Source: Eublepharis macularius
Lineage: Eukaryota; Chordata; Lepidosauria; Squamata; Eublepharidae
NCBI RefSeq assembly: GCF_028583425.1
Contig: NC_072801.1
Span: 60,279,766 to 60,343,765, forward strand
Length of the DNA stretch: 64,000 nt
Reading direction: 5' to 3'
Shown in pieces: positions 12,001-23,900 of the stretch. The position numbers and the translations under genes are program-made. The first letter of the stretch is position 1; each line of letters opens with the position of its first letter. Under the pieces are notes generated by a model that made no database searches, was not told the origin of the DNA, and saw only the letters and a program-made list of their open reading frames with translations.

Positions 12001-12145
12001 TAAGGACCAGGCAGAGGAACACCATCCCCCCAAACAAATGCTTTCTTTTCCCCCTTTCATGCCATCTAAGCGACTCCGACTGGTGGTCAGCCACGGCTCC
12101 ATCAACCTTGAGGTAGCTTCCAGCTCCTCTGATGAGCTGTTCTGA
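5935..12145 (+). CDS. KMT5C: KMT5C, histone-lysine N-methyltransferase (H4K20me2/3), complete coding span
   Basis: This nuclear SET-domain enzyme adds the second and third methyl groups to H4 lysine 20 in heterochromatin, using S-adenosylmethionine. Coding exons are 5935-6044, 6175-6340, 6980-7089, 8273-8436, 9350-9369, 10024-10160, 10314-10498 and 11160-12145. All have GT/AG borders and matching phases, giving 1878 nt (625 aa plus stop). The start [16 protein letters not shown] matches the known vertebrate N terminus (MGPDRVTARELCENDD), and the ATG has A at -3 and G at +4. The SET core NHDC is at residues 182-185, the substrate/cofactor region [12 protein letters not shown] at about 213-224, and post-SET cysteines at 229-234. 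The C terminus keeps [12 protein letters not shown]. It is longer than human KMT5C (462 aa), mainly in the last exon, which holds an 8-residue repeat array at about residues 454-517. KMT5B is the alternative, but the N- and C-terminal ends fit KMT5C. Confidence 0.95.
6175..6340 (+). CDS. KMT5C: KMT5C coding exon 2
   Basis: The acceptor is TTCCACAG. It encodes [19 protein letters not shown] onward to AAFKIH and ends in phase 0. The donor GTACAA directly after CAT is inferred from protein alignment and is a weak site. Confidence 0.88.
6980..7089 (+). CDS. KMT5C: KMT5C coding exon 3
   Basis: The acceptor is CTCCATAG. It encodes [19 protein letters not shown] and continues to VVSTKSW, the N-terminal part of the catalytic domain. 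The donor is TG|GTAGGT. Confidence 0.93.
7180..7880 (-). mobile_element. Possible old hAT-type element
   Basis: The left end (CTCAGTGGCTCAAGAG... TGTGGCTCT) and the inverted right end (TGTGGCTCTCTGC... CCACTG) resemble the ends of the element at 50609-50905. The interior is unrelated to anything I recognise and target duplications are not clear. Confidence 0.35.
7905..8110 (+). mobile_element. 5S-rRNA-derived SINE
   Basis: The head matches 5S rRNA: ATCTCGTCAGATCTC, AAGCTAAGTAGGG, GGTTACTTCC, then CCAGGGTCACTATGC. The tail TCAGCTATAAGTTGATGGCA is shared with the other copies. 5S-headed SINEs are known from squamates. Confidence 0.8.
8273..8436 (+). CDS. KMT5C: KMT5C coding exon 4 (SET domain)
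   Basis: The acceptor is CCCATAAG. It encodes KKNDKLELL through [13 protein letters not shown] to FINH, the strictly conserved SET core of the KMT5 family. The donor is CG|GTATGC; the codon for Asp184 is split. Confidence 0.94.
9350..9369 (+). CDS. KMT5C: KMT5C coding exon 5, a 20-bp microexon
   Basis: This 20-bp exon sits between CCCCTCAG and GTAAGTC and encodes only (D)CRPNCK. It completes the SET signature NHDCRPNCKF and restores phase 0, so skipping it would shift the frame and remove the catalytic core. The family alignment demands these residues, so the exon is certain despite its size. Confidence 0.92.
10024..10160 (+). CDS. KMT5C: KMT5C coding exon 6 (SET/post-SET)
   Basis: The acceptor is TGCTTTAG. 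It encodes [20 protein letters not shown] through [10 protein letters not shown] to the cysteine-rich CECCTCER. The donor is AAAG|GTGAAG. Confidence 0.94.
10314..10498 (+). CDS. KMT5C: KMT5C coding exon 7
   Basis: The acceptor is TTTTTTCAG. It begins with the conserved post-[11 protein letters not shown], then a basic segment ([11 protein letters not shown]). The donor is GTG|GTGAGA, phase 1. Confidence 0.92.
10864..11037 (+). mobile_element. hAT-type non-autonomous element, internally deleted
   Basis: TTGTGTAC is duplicated at 10856-10863 and 11038-11045. Between them lies a shortened copy of the family also at 47680-47895, ending GAGTTGGCAACTCT. Most of the left terminal repeat is missing. 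It sits in KMT5C intron 7, just before the last exon. Confidence 0.65.
11160..12145 (+). CDS. KMT5C: KMT5C last coding exon
   Basis: The acceptor is CCTTCTCTAG. It encodes the divergent C-terminal half: a basic cysteine-containing stretch ([14 protein letters not shown]), the GSGDQEPL repeat array, then the conserved end [16 protein letters not shown], stopping at TGA 12143-12145. In mammals the C-terminal half recruits HP1. Confidence 0.92.
11627..11818 (+). repeat. In-frame 24-bp minisatellite, 8 copies, in KMT5C
   Basis: Eight tandem units encode GSGDQEPL (six units) or GPGDQEPL (units 4 and 8). The P units share GGCCCAGGCGATC in place of GGCTCAGGGGATC. The array therefore looks like a four-unit, 96-bp block duplicated once. 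The units are almost identical, so the expansion is recent. Confidence 0.95.
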
Positions 12146-15100
12146 TTTGACTGGTCTCCAGGTAAAGGGGTACTGAGAAGAAACCCCAACTTTTTTTCTG
12201 AACTTTGGTTTGTTTAGAAATCAGGACAAAACCCCTATACCAGAATTGGCCTGAAAGCATCTGTTCATACCCTTCCATCATCTTGCTGTACGGGGTGAGA
12301 AGTCATCTCTTCTGTCCTGGTGTGATAAAGCCCTGTACACCTTATGGGGTATCTGTGCTGAGAATCCAACCCTGTAATCCTTCCATCTGTTTTTCTAATG
12401 CAGGTTGTTTCACTTGTCCCTTCCAGGGAACTTTATCCCACCAACATTTGCCCCACCCCCTTTGTAAAAGCACACAACCACCTGGTCAAACCTTACTTCA
12501 GAACTTTGAAACGTAAGCCATATAGTAGTAGGCTGCATGGATGCTTGGTACTGACTCTCCTTGCCCTCTTTTCTTAAATCTACTTGCTCACTCCCAGAGT
12601 CCTTCTGCCTTTTGACTCTAGGTGTCCTCACTCTGTAGTCTTTAGTAGTTTATCCAAGGACTACTCAGAAGAACGGACCCCTCCGCAGGCACATGTGGTG
12701 CTTTGCTATTCATTGCCCATACAGAGGCTGTAATGATAGTGTGGGTGAAGTGACTTCTGGGTAAAAGAAACCGACATCCAATCAGGGAAGCCTCTTATAT
12801 CATTATTAAAAGCAAACCAGCAACCACAAGTGCACATTTGCATGCAACCCATTTAGCGTAAAATTAATGGCTACCATTTGCTGAACAGGTTGATCTAGGG
12901 AATGAATTCCCCCTTTCTCCTCCTTTTGGGTGCCTAGTTATAAGACATCTGATTTTCTACTTTTAAAACCAGGTTTATATTAGCCAGATTTGTCTACTGT
13001 TTTTTTTCCCCTCAGTGGGGCTTTGATGCTACTGTGTATTGGAGTTTTTAAGATTCTTAAGGTATTAAGGATTTTTATTTGGTGTACAGTTCTCAGTTGA
13101 AGTTGATAGAATTTTCATTATACTGGTGAAATGGGTGAATTAGAATATATGCAAATATTCCACATTGCAGTCTAGCAGTAAAGAATGAGATCTTGTATTG
13201 AACAGTTCTGACCAAGGACTGCTTGACTCAAAGCATTATGATAAGGGTCTGTCCCTCTGTGAGGTGCAGGCTTGAGCAGAATAAATAATTCTGTCAGTCT
13301 AGTGGTGGTTGGGTTCCATTGAAAACCCATTGTTAAAAAGTAATTTTCTGTATATTTGCCTGCTGGTCCATTTCTGACAGTTCTTGGGATTTTCAGTAGG
13401 TGGTGCTTCAAGCAATCTCTTTTGGTCACTGGGATATTTAGAAATCTGAGGGTTATCTGGGACTCTTGAGCAACTACTGGATCCACTAGAGCATTGCAGC
13501 AACCTTTCCCTGAGTGTGTTTGCTTCATTGTTTGGGCAGAATTTTTGCATTGAACTTTGAAGTGCTGAGTTGAATATGCGCTTAGCCAGGAGTCATTGGA
13601 GGGTCTGATTTCTTCCTTCACTTTATTTTCTGTGTGGAACTTGGCTTGTTGCATTTCAGTTGTAGAGAGGCTCTTTATATCAGAGGCAGGTGCCTGCCTA
13701 TGAATTACACTAGTGCCCATTGTTCCTTGATGTCTGATATTGAGAGATCTGTCTTGAACAACCTTCAGGATTGCTTTTTTGGCTCCAAGACAGACATGTA
13801 TTGTGGTTCAGACAACCTGTTTTTCACAGCTCTTCAGGCACAAGTGCTGATACTTGTGATATTACTTGTGTTTTGTAGAAGCAGTTTTTAGATGTAGTTT
13901 TTGCTATGTACAAAGGGGGAACTTGCAGCTAGGAGAAGTTATTACTGCTAATTCTGTCCCAAGAATGAAATTATTTATAATGCAGGGGAAATCTTTGTTC
14001 ATCTCATAGCTTTGGAAAAGACAGGCCTGTCTTCAAACCTTCAGAGAGAACCCACAGCCCTTTAGCTATGAATTTTGGCCTTGTGTGGGTCCTAATAGAG
14101 TGTAGCAGTGGTAGACTCGGGAGGAGCCCATAATCTATGTTATGGAGAATGTTCACGGATGCTGGAAATTATACAGGTGTTCTCGAAAGCCTTTGTAGAA
14201 GTGCACTCTCAGCATAAAAAGGGACATTTTACACCTTACCAGGTCAATATTTATACAGTCCATACTCTGAGGCAAAGTTTTAAAATAACCTTTTTTGGGC
14301 TGTCTGTTTGAGTGTCTCTTTTCCTCCTTACATAAATGTTCACAGTTTATGCATATTCTCCATGTAATTCTCTCTAACTCTGGTCTGCACAATATACCAT
14401 CAGCCACTGTATTGTTCACTGAAAAAGCTGATCTGTAGCTGAAATTGCACATCTTTTACTGTTTGCATGTCTGATGTATGCGCACGTATTTTCTCTTTTT
14501 TGTGGCTTTGTTCCCCCACCCCCCATCCCAATTTTCTAGTTTAATACTTGTTTCTTCATGGAAAAATGATCCTGGTTACTTCTTGCCATTTGTACATCCT
14601 CATTGATTTCACTGACACACAATGCCTTGTGGTGCGTCTGTCTCCGTTATGGTGCTCATTTTGTGCCAATGTCTGGCTCTGCCAGTGCTGTCCTGGCCAC
14701 AAATGTGCCCACATTTCCTTGTCCCTATGCTGCATCAGAACAAATTACTGAGCTTCTGTAGTGAAGAGATCAAGAAATAGTTCAAGATGTTCACTTTCAT
14801 CTTTGTGTATCGCTGTGCACAGTACCAGCATCTGTGCCAAAAATGACATTTTCCTAACCTGCTCTGGGTCCTGGTGTGCTTAACTGAGTCTGGACCTCTT
14901 GTGTTTCCTGCCTGCTACTGTGTCAATTTGTGGTTGTCTTATGTTTGTTGATTGTAGTGGACTAGAATTCAACCTATAGGTAGTGCTGTTGCATGGGTAC
15001 TGGGGAGGGGGGAAGGGAGTGAGGCGGTCAAGGGCTTTTTGTCGTGAAGCATTGTGGGAGGGGGGTGGATGTTGCCAGCCAGGACACTTATGCTCCCTGT

Positions 15101-16691
15101 TGAAAGCAGGGGTGGGGCTCAGTTTTCACCTTTCTGTGCCTCTGTTTCCCCATCTTTTCAGGTGGGTTTTACATTTTAAGCTACCTCGTTTGGGGTGGAG
15201 GCATCAATACCCCTCTAGGCTCTGTTTTTAATCTGCTCTTTTAGTACTGCGTCCATTAGCCACATTCTCCCTCATCCCATAGTTTATACAACTTTGAAAT
15301 ATGTGTATTCTCATGAATGGAGGGTTGCTGGCCAGTAAACCGAGAAGCAAACCCAATTAACTGCTGTCCTTGTATGACATGTAAGTGATTTTCTTTCCTC
15401 CCAATCAGAAATTAGTCACAGTTCTTGTTTAGGCATCGACTCAACCTCCTTCTTTCTGCCCTGTCAAAATCCAGTCTCCGTTGTCATCGCAGACACATTG
15501 TCATCTGTTACATTTGTTGCTTCTAGCCACTGTAAGAGGCTTTTGAAGCATGTTCTTGGCCTGGAGCCAATCTTAATTCATTGCACAAAAACAAACATGC
15601 CCTCCTACTATAACATCCCCATTTCTCCTACTCCAGCACCACCTGTGTAAATTCATTCTCAGGAAGGTGTCCAGACACCTTAAACCATATTGGGGGGGGG
15701 GGGAGGGAATAGACTGGACAATGGGAAAGGTCTCTGGGATAGCTGGGTTCCTCAGGGAATGGTGGAGTGTAGGGCTTCAAAGCACTGCCTTCCATACCAG
15801 TGTTCAGGATTTCTAACTATACTGTATCAGGTTCATTGCTCACTCCAGTTCATGCCTACTTTTATAAAACAATGGGGGTTGCTTGACCCATAATATGCAG
15901 GATCTAGGGTGGGGTGGGATACGTGGCCGCACTGTCTCCCCTCTCCATCATTTTCCTAATGCTTTATTTAAATATAGGGCTCTTCCAGCACTTGTCTGTT
16001 CACCTTAGGAAAGTTAAAATGGGGCAAGTCTGGAATTTTGTGTGTGTGTGTTCTTTTCCCCCCACCCCCCTTGCACAGGAAGGAGTGTGTGATGCCACAG
16101 GTGGTATATATTTACAGGGCTGTGTCTGTTCTTCAGAATTCAAAGCCAGGATAAACCAAACACTGAACTCTCATAAACTACAAAAATCTGGTTTTTCGTT
16201 CAGTTGCTTTTTAAAGATTTAATTTCTTTTAACGAGATGGACAATAAGTTATGCAGGACACTGAAACTGTGACCGCTAGAATTCTGTTCAGCTCCTTCTG
16301 ATCCTTGTTGTGCTCCCGTGGGGTTTTAGTTTCGGAGATTCAGCCAGGTCCATAAGCTCTTAAACCTGTTATTGCAGTCTCAAAGGCTACAGACTTGTGG
16401 GATAGGGTGATGGGATGCGCTCAGCCCTGAGTGTGGATTGAGGGTGGGGAGGGGGAGGGAGAGGCAGGGTGGACTTTTTAATGGTGCTAAACTGGAGAGG
16501 GTGGTTGGAGGGTGCTCTTGACTCCAGAAGTGAGAGTTGGAGGCCTCAGGGTAGACCTTGCCCCCATGATCAGGCAGGTATCCTGTAAAGGGGGGGGGAG
16601 GGCGAAGGCAGAAACAGGTGTTTGCATTTTTAACGGTGTGTGTTCTAGGGGATCGTATGTAATACTTTTTAAAATACTTGATTGGAATAAA
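12146..16691 (+). other. Probable long 3' UTR of KMT5C, ending at a polyA signal
   Basis: There is no supported coding exon in 4.5 kb. AATAAA at 16686-16691 is followed by a GT-rich stretch (TTCTGTGGTTCATGGGGGTT), a good cleavage-site context. An earlier AATAAA near 13280 could serve a shorter form. A 182-codon open frame on the - strand at 13172-13720 resembles nothing and is about what chance allows. Confidence 0.5.
16686..16691 (+). terminator. Polyadenylation signal AATAAA
   Basis: AATAAA followed within 30 bases by a GT-rich element; it is the best candidate for the KMT5C mRNA end. Confidence 0.5.
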
Positions 16692-16711
16692 AGTCTTTTA
16701 AAACTACTTTG

Positions 16712-17778
16712 TTCTGTGGTTCATGGGGGTTGGATGCAATATAAGAGAATCAGATTACACATATGACTGATCAAGAGGTGTACAGAGCTATTGGGTCACT
16801 TTACAAGACAGGGACGCGCTTGGCTTAAGCCCTCCATTCTCAAAGGTATGTCCAAATGTTACTAATATATTTTAAATGGCTTGCAGAATCTTCTTCTCTG
16901 CCCTGCCAGATCAATACAAGCGCAAGACTATGTAGACCCATAACATGCTTTAAGGGAAGCAGAAAAGCTCTGAATGGACATGGAATTTCTCTCTTTAATT
17001 CCAGCCCTGACAGTCAGTGCAAGAAAAATATCCCATTGTACGAAGACAAAAAAAGTGTGTGCCTCCCCCGCCTTTTGTCTTGCTTGCTGTGAAGCACTGT
17101 TTTCAGGGAGGTCCGGCTCTTTGGACACCCCTCGTGGTGCTGGCAGCTTGACGGGAACACCTTCCATTTCATGTCCCCCCCACCCCACCCAGCTGCCTGC
17201 TTCGCTGCTGCTCCATCTGACCCTCCTCACGAGGGAAGCTCCTGCTGGATGTCTGCTGTGTGTGCCATAGAAAAGCTCCGTCTGCTTTGCCAGAGTTGAT
17301 TTCTGCACTACTTTGCATGCCCCGAAAGAGACTGATTCATTTGCCTTTTGTTTACCTTTCCAGTATTAAAGAATCTTTCCAATGTTAGTTAATCTTTGTT
17401 TAGTACTTTGAGACCCTGTGCTAGGTTGCCACTACTTCTCCAAGCCTCGCTGTTATCTCACAGTATTTGCAAAGAGGGACTTGTTTTCTTATTAGGGGCT
17501 CTGCCCCTGCTTGCTTCACTTGCCAAACCTGTAGCTCGCTGAGCTCATATTTAATAGTAGCTTGAATACTGAATAAGTATTTCTGTCTCCTAAGAATTGC
17601 AGCAATACCTCATGAAGCACAAAGGGTACATGCCTGCCTTCATATACCATTTTTAAAACTCTGTATGATTACATACGTACCCATGTCCATGAGAATTTGG
17701 AAAAAAATAAATGGGGCTTACACGCATTAGCCAGTAGTAATATGTGCATCCATGGAAAGCTGGAGTACAGAAAGTAGC
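16712..17778. other. Spacer between convergent KMT5C and receptor A
   Basis: I recognise no gene or repeat. It should include the 3' UTR of receptor A on the - strand. Confidence 0.5.
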
Positions 17779-17958
17779 TTACTGGCACTCCCTGTTTCTG
17801 TTAATGGCAACTGCTGCATATATACATGGGGGAGTGTCCGAAACAGTTGTCTGCTTGATTTTTAGGGAGTTTTGGTTTAGTACAGCATAGGTAATTCCAT
17901 CAAGGTCTGTTCCATAGGTGCTTTCATCACAATCTGCTTTAGCATTAACTCCAAAGGC
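17779..17958 (-). CDS. Receptor A ITIM tail exon
   Basis: Acceptor CCTGTAG, phase 0, 59 codons plus TAA. It carries STYGTD, the ITIM ITYAVL and, 23 residues later, CIYAAV. Confidence 0.88.
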   Translation of the reverse strand, partial: AFGVNAKADCDESTYGTDLDGITYAVLNQNSLKIKQTTVSDTPPCIYAAVAINRNRECQ

Positions 17959-20900
17959 CTACAGGAAGGGGAAAAAAGACAGACTTCAGGTGCTGTTCTT
18001 GTCAGAACTTCATCTTATGCCATTGCAGAGGAAAGCATTTTGACTTAGTTTCAGAAAACAGGTGAGTGAAATCTAGGATTGCCAACAGACCACTTGAGGG
18101 AGGGCAGTTGGCTCTGTAATCCTCTCCCTCATTCCAAGCAGCCCACTACTCGCTTTTGCGTGCTCTTACGTTGCTTTAGCATTTTGCACACTGGTGAATT
18201 GGGATGTTTTGTATTGCAGGGTTCATTTAAGTTTACGGGGATGTTAAAAAATTTTGACTTTGTTTCTATGTTTTAAGTTGCCTCAAACAATTTTTCTCCA
18301 GAGGTCCCATACAAATACTAAAAATGTTAAGTTTATTTCGATATTAGTACTTTGTTTTTAAACCCAAAGGCCACACAAAGTGGTTTAAAATATTCTTTCC
18401 TCTGTTTTATCCTAACAGCAACATTGTTAGGTAAGTTGCAGAGAGTAAGTGCCTCAATGTCACACAGCAATCTTCCATGGCATTGTGGGGATTTGAATTT
18501 GGGTCTCCTAGGTCCTAGTCCACCACACTGAACTAGCTGTTCAGCAGGACTGTACTTGTTGGTATAGGTGGTATAGTCATCCCTAAGGGGGTACAGTCCC
18601 AACACAGTCTTCCCTGGCACTTTTGGTATTCATTTGAACGGCTTTCCCCTGTAATTCCCAATCATTACTAGATAGCTGTACCCCTGTTTCTCTGTGGTGA
18701 CTGCTGTATGCTTAATGAGCAGTGGTGGTTCAGTTTAATATCAAAGGTTCATGCAGTGCATTTCCTTTTGTCTCTACAGTCAATATCCAGGAAGTTGGAT
18801 GGACTGGGACTGATACATACAGTAATGTATGCTTTTATAAGGTCAGAATCTGAAGCAAGAGCGTTGGCAGGAACAACACATTTATTTATTCACTTTATAG
18901 TCCACCTTTCTCACTAAGACCTGAGGCAGATTACAGGGTATAAAACAGTGCAATCAGACAGCATCTGACAACCAATGAACAATACAGTAGGACTAGGTGT
19001 AAAGAATTAGAGAACAACGTGAACAACAAACTATATAAGGTAAGGCAGTACTGTATAAGGTACTATAAATGATCTAGACTGGATTACAAGGTAAAGCCCG
19101 TTTGGTTTAGTGGTTAAGAGCAGCGGGACTCTAATCTGGAGAACTGGGTTTGATTCCCCGCTCCTCCGCTTGAAGCCAGCTGGGTGACCTTGGGTCAGTC
19201 ACAGCTCTTCCAGAGCTCTCTCAGTCCCACCCACCTCACAAGGGGATTGTTGTGGGGATAATAAAATACTTGGTAAACCGCTCTGAGTGGGTGTTAAGTC
19301 ATCCTGAAGGGCGGTATATAAATCGAAATGTTATTAAAGACAATGCAGTAAAATTATTGGCATGGACTACAAGCCTATTCTAGTTAGAGAGTTTATTACA
19401 AGAATGGCAGGTCTCTTACCAGTTTTATGACTTGGCTTTTTTCATTGTTTTTTTTAGGGCCTGTAAATCAAAGAGATGAGACCACATGAAGTTCCTCACC
19501 CAATCCACTGAAAATAATTGTAGATACAATGCCTGCACTATTGAAATACCACCCTCTGACCACTAGATGTCCTGCAACAATCTTTTGTGATTTCAACAGA
19601 CATTTCCAAACACTTTCAGCCCGATTTTCACAAGTCTTGGAGCTTCCTTCTGTTTTTTTAAAAAAAGCTTTTCTCCGAGAGAGCAATAGAGGGCCAACTT
19701 TCATATGAGTGTTGTTGTAGGCAAGCACCTTCTTGTATGAAACGTGTGGGGAATACAGCCTCTTAAGTGGGGATCATACTTCCTCCATTGAGCACATTTT
19801 AATCTATTCATTATGAAACAACATCCAGACACACCCACTTACCCTTTCTCCTTTTTCTGTACAATACAAAGGCAAACCACAACAGGAGAAGAACCAGGAG
19901 AAGGCCTGCAGCACAGCTTGCCCATATGATTGTCAGGAGCGGTTCTGTAAAATCAAGGCTGTCTTGAGTTAGAATGCGCCCAATACTCATTCAAACATTC
20001 ACAGGCTGTTTCCAAAGGCTACCAGAATTGGTCCTTCTAACAATTCATGTATCCATTCATTATAACTGTCTCATTCATAATTTTATTCAGCATACTATGT
20101 ACAGTTCTGGTCGTCCCATCTCAAAAAGGACATTGTAGCACTGGAAAAGGTACAGAAAACAGCAACCCAAATGATCAAGGGGCAAGAATTATCTTCCTTA
20201 TGAGGAAAGTCTAATGAATTCCAGTGTTTTTTTAAAAAAGACAACTAAGTGGGGGCATGACGGAAGTTGATAAAAATGATGCATGATGTAAAGAGGGGAG
20301 AACTTTTTGTTTCCCAAAATACTGGAGACCACCCAGTGAAGTTGCTGGTGAAAAGATTCAGAGCAGTCAAAATAAAGTATTTCACACAATGCATCATTGA
20401 CTTGTTAAACTCACTGCCTCAGGATATAATGATGGCCTCTAGCTTGTGTGGCTTTAAAAGAAAATTAGGGAAGTTCTACACAAGACATCTTACATGGGGA
20501 TGCTCAAGTGTAGGGAGACGCAATGTTAGCCAGGAAACAAAGATTGCTCCTCAGAGGGTCTGTTAAATTTACCTTTGTGAGGCAAAGATGAAATTAAGAA
20601 ACCTCTGAGGAGTGATCTCCATCGGCTCTGTCTTTTTAAACAACCCTCATGTAGAAAGGTGATAATTGACAGAGCCTTGGGGATGCGAAGATAAAATTAA
20701 CAAATCCTCTGATGAGTGATATTTACCAGCTCTGTCTTTTTATATTATACTTCCTGGCTAACATTGCATCTCCCTACACTTGAGCATCTCTGTGTAAGAT
20801 GTCTTGTGCAGAAAGGAAGATAGGTCCATGGACAGCTATTGGCCACAAAGGTTAAATGGGATCTCCGTGTTCAGAGACAATATACCTGTGAACAGCAATT

Positions 20901-23900
20901 GCTGGAGGATAGCGTTGTTGTCAGAATTTGTTGGTGGGTCGGAACCAGGCCTTTTTTGGCTCATGTTAGAAATAGGGAGCCAGCTACAGTCTGAAAGAAA
21001 AAAAAAAAAGGGAAGAAAGAAAGAAATCTTCCGAAGACTCTCCCTCCCTCACTGCAGAATTAAGTCGCAGTTCCTGGGAAGGTCTCGACCCCGCACAGGG
21101 AACAGATAAGACCATAAAAGTTAATTGTTTGAGACCTCTTTAAGGGTCCCCTGGCCTTCTACATATAAATCACCAAAAGGGTAAACAACAAACAGCTTAT
21201 CTTTGGGAAAACAAGGTGTCTAAAATCCTCAGCCAGTGAAGTGTGAACATTCATGTGTAATTTACAATGTAGTCAAATACATATCAAAGATGCAGTCTAT
21301 CACAGAGGTAAAGGATGTGTAGACTTGTGTTTACATGAAGGACTTTCGACGGAACTGTCTTTCAAGAACAAAGACAATGCGATTGATTAAGATATTAATG
21401 AGGCAAGTCTTTGATATTTCCCTATAAAAGAGGGATGGAACAAGAACTCGGTACCCCTCACTTGCCAACACGCAAAGGCCAGATTGAGCTTGTGGTTGTG
21501 CAACGGAGTGGTCCCAGAGCTCTGGAATGGGAGGGGGAGGGAAGGTTGTTTTTCTGTAGTCATCTTATAGTATTATTGTATCTTGCATGCTAACGTGTTC
21601 TGTATCTATCTCTATAGTGCTCTCGCGGCCAGTGAGCTGGGCCCATATCTGGTGCCTTGCTCAACTGTTTTTCTTGTTTTGTTTTACCTTTATAAATAAA
21701 AACTTCCAGCTTTGCTTAAAGATCTTCTTGCTGCTGGCACGTTATTCTTAGCAGAAATATCAACTTAGTACTAGGGAAAGATCAAGGGAGGTTGCACTCT
21801 TTACATGCCTATGGTAAGAGGCAAAACCCAAGCAGCAAACCGACAGCAACTAATGGACTGACCCCTGGTTGCAGAGAGACCATTTCCACAACAAGTGTCA
21901 GGAGGACTGATGCTTCTGCTGTTGGCCTTCAGGGACATCTGATAGCCACTGCGAGAAACAGAATGCCAGCAAGGCTTTTCTTATGTTCTTTGTATGTTTC
22001 TTATCTATATCTGCACGAGCTATCTTACCTCAATTTTTCTTTTAAAAAGTTTGTTTCTAGCCCTTAATGATGGGAAGATAGGTTTGAAAGTTTGCAGGCA
22101 ATACTTTGTAAAAGCTCAGAAGCCAAAGAGGTTAAAGAGGATTTTCTATGGGAGAGGAGGGGAAATAAGGTTAAGTGCCTCATATAGCTCTTTGCCCTTC
22201 ACAGTGTTAGGAAGAATTATGCAGTGAACAATTACATGATTTTTTTCATAATTTATACAACAAAATAGCATTTTTTATGTTCAGAATACTGGTTATATTT
22301 TTGCAGAAATTTATAAAAAGGTATAGGAGGGTTTTTTTAAAAAAGGTTACATTCATATTAATTGCTGACTTACAGAAAAATATCAAAAGGAAATTAAACA
22401 AGGGCCCACTGTGGTATGCCTTCCACTATTCTCAAGCCTACCTCACTCCAGCCTTGGATCCAATCCTTTACCTTTCTGATTCATTTAGTGACAGGTACCC
22501 CATGGAGTCTAAGCACTGAGTGCCTCTGTTCTCTACAATGTGGCTTGAGGCGCCTACGTGAGGGTGTTTGACCTGGGCAGCCTGGTTCATTTACCTGTCA
22601 CAAGCAGCTCCACGGGGTCACTCGGCCCTGACCAGACAAAGGGATTTTCTCTGTGGTGATATTGACAGGTGTAGTTCCCTGCATCCTCTAGCCTCTTCAT
22701 AGACAGAGCAAAGGTGGTTGTATTTCTGCCGGGCTCTGACATCTGTGATGCTATCAGGTCACTGCCTTTGTGCAGGGAGAAGTTCAGACCATTCTCTGGT
22801 CCTCGGCACTCAATGGTGATATCTGAGTCCAGAACAAGCTGCCTCCTGGGTTCCACGCTGATGGTGGGTATCGTAAGGCTGGGATCTGGGAGAAGGAAAA
22901 CCAGTGCGCACACAAATTAACATCATTTGATATTCACCCAATATAATCCCATTGATTCCGTCCAGCTCAATAGACCCCATGTATGCATTTCTAGTATCAT
23001 ATATATTCAGGAGCCAATATATTTGGATTGTTTCTAGAACCAGAATATAAATTATGTGCAGTAAATAAATTGGTATAACATAAAGCAGTTGCTGAGTTCT
23101 GTTTTCCTCTGTACCAGATTCATGCCCTTTTCCTGCAAGTTTTTGCTTTCCTGCCACTGAATGTACACAGTCTTGGCTGTTTCCGCTCCTGGGCAATTAT
23201 GATGTGGGTCTCCCTATGACGTGTAGTTCCCTCATTTACTATTTAGTGGTCTGCAGAAAGAAGTATAGTCAGCTGAATGCAATTTCTGGGCTTCCTATCT
23301 GGTCCAGATTTCCAGGGCCTTTGGGCTAATTTAATGAGAGCAAAACGTCAGGTTATATGTCATATTTAGAAAACTACTCCATATTTTGGTTTAACACAGA
23401 ATCAGAGCAACTACTTATGGCCCAGATCTAGTACTCATTGGAAATACTTTTTTTTTTTTAACCACCCGAAATTGTGTTTGGGATGTACCATTTTAGACTT
23501 CAAGGGTGGGTAATATCACTGAATGTTCTTCCATATTTTTTAAAAAATTCCTCCACATAAAAACTAGATGTCTGTGAGGAACGGTCTTCTTAAACCTTTC
23601 TCTGACATACTGCTTTTCTACGTACTTTTGTGGGGTGTAAACATGAGGGAAGCATCCATCATATGGGTCCCCAGCTGAAATCTGAAGTGATACAACTTGG
23701 AGCCAAGCTACAAGTGAAGAATGATGCAATGATGCAATCCAGTTGGAAAGAACACCTTTTTGTTTGGAGCAATGCAATCAGGTTGAAGAGGGAGTGGAGG
23801 AAAGGAATAGTAGTAGTAGTAGTTGCAACTGACTTATAGTGACCTGAGCTATGGGGCATTCCAGTCAAGAGGCGAGCAGAGGTGGTTTGCCATTGCCTTC

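Noticed and set aside
13172-13720. 182-codon open frame on the - strand in the KMT5C 3' region
   Set aside because: No family resemblance, no splice or promoter context, and in 64 kb one frame of this length is about what chance gives.
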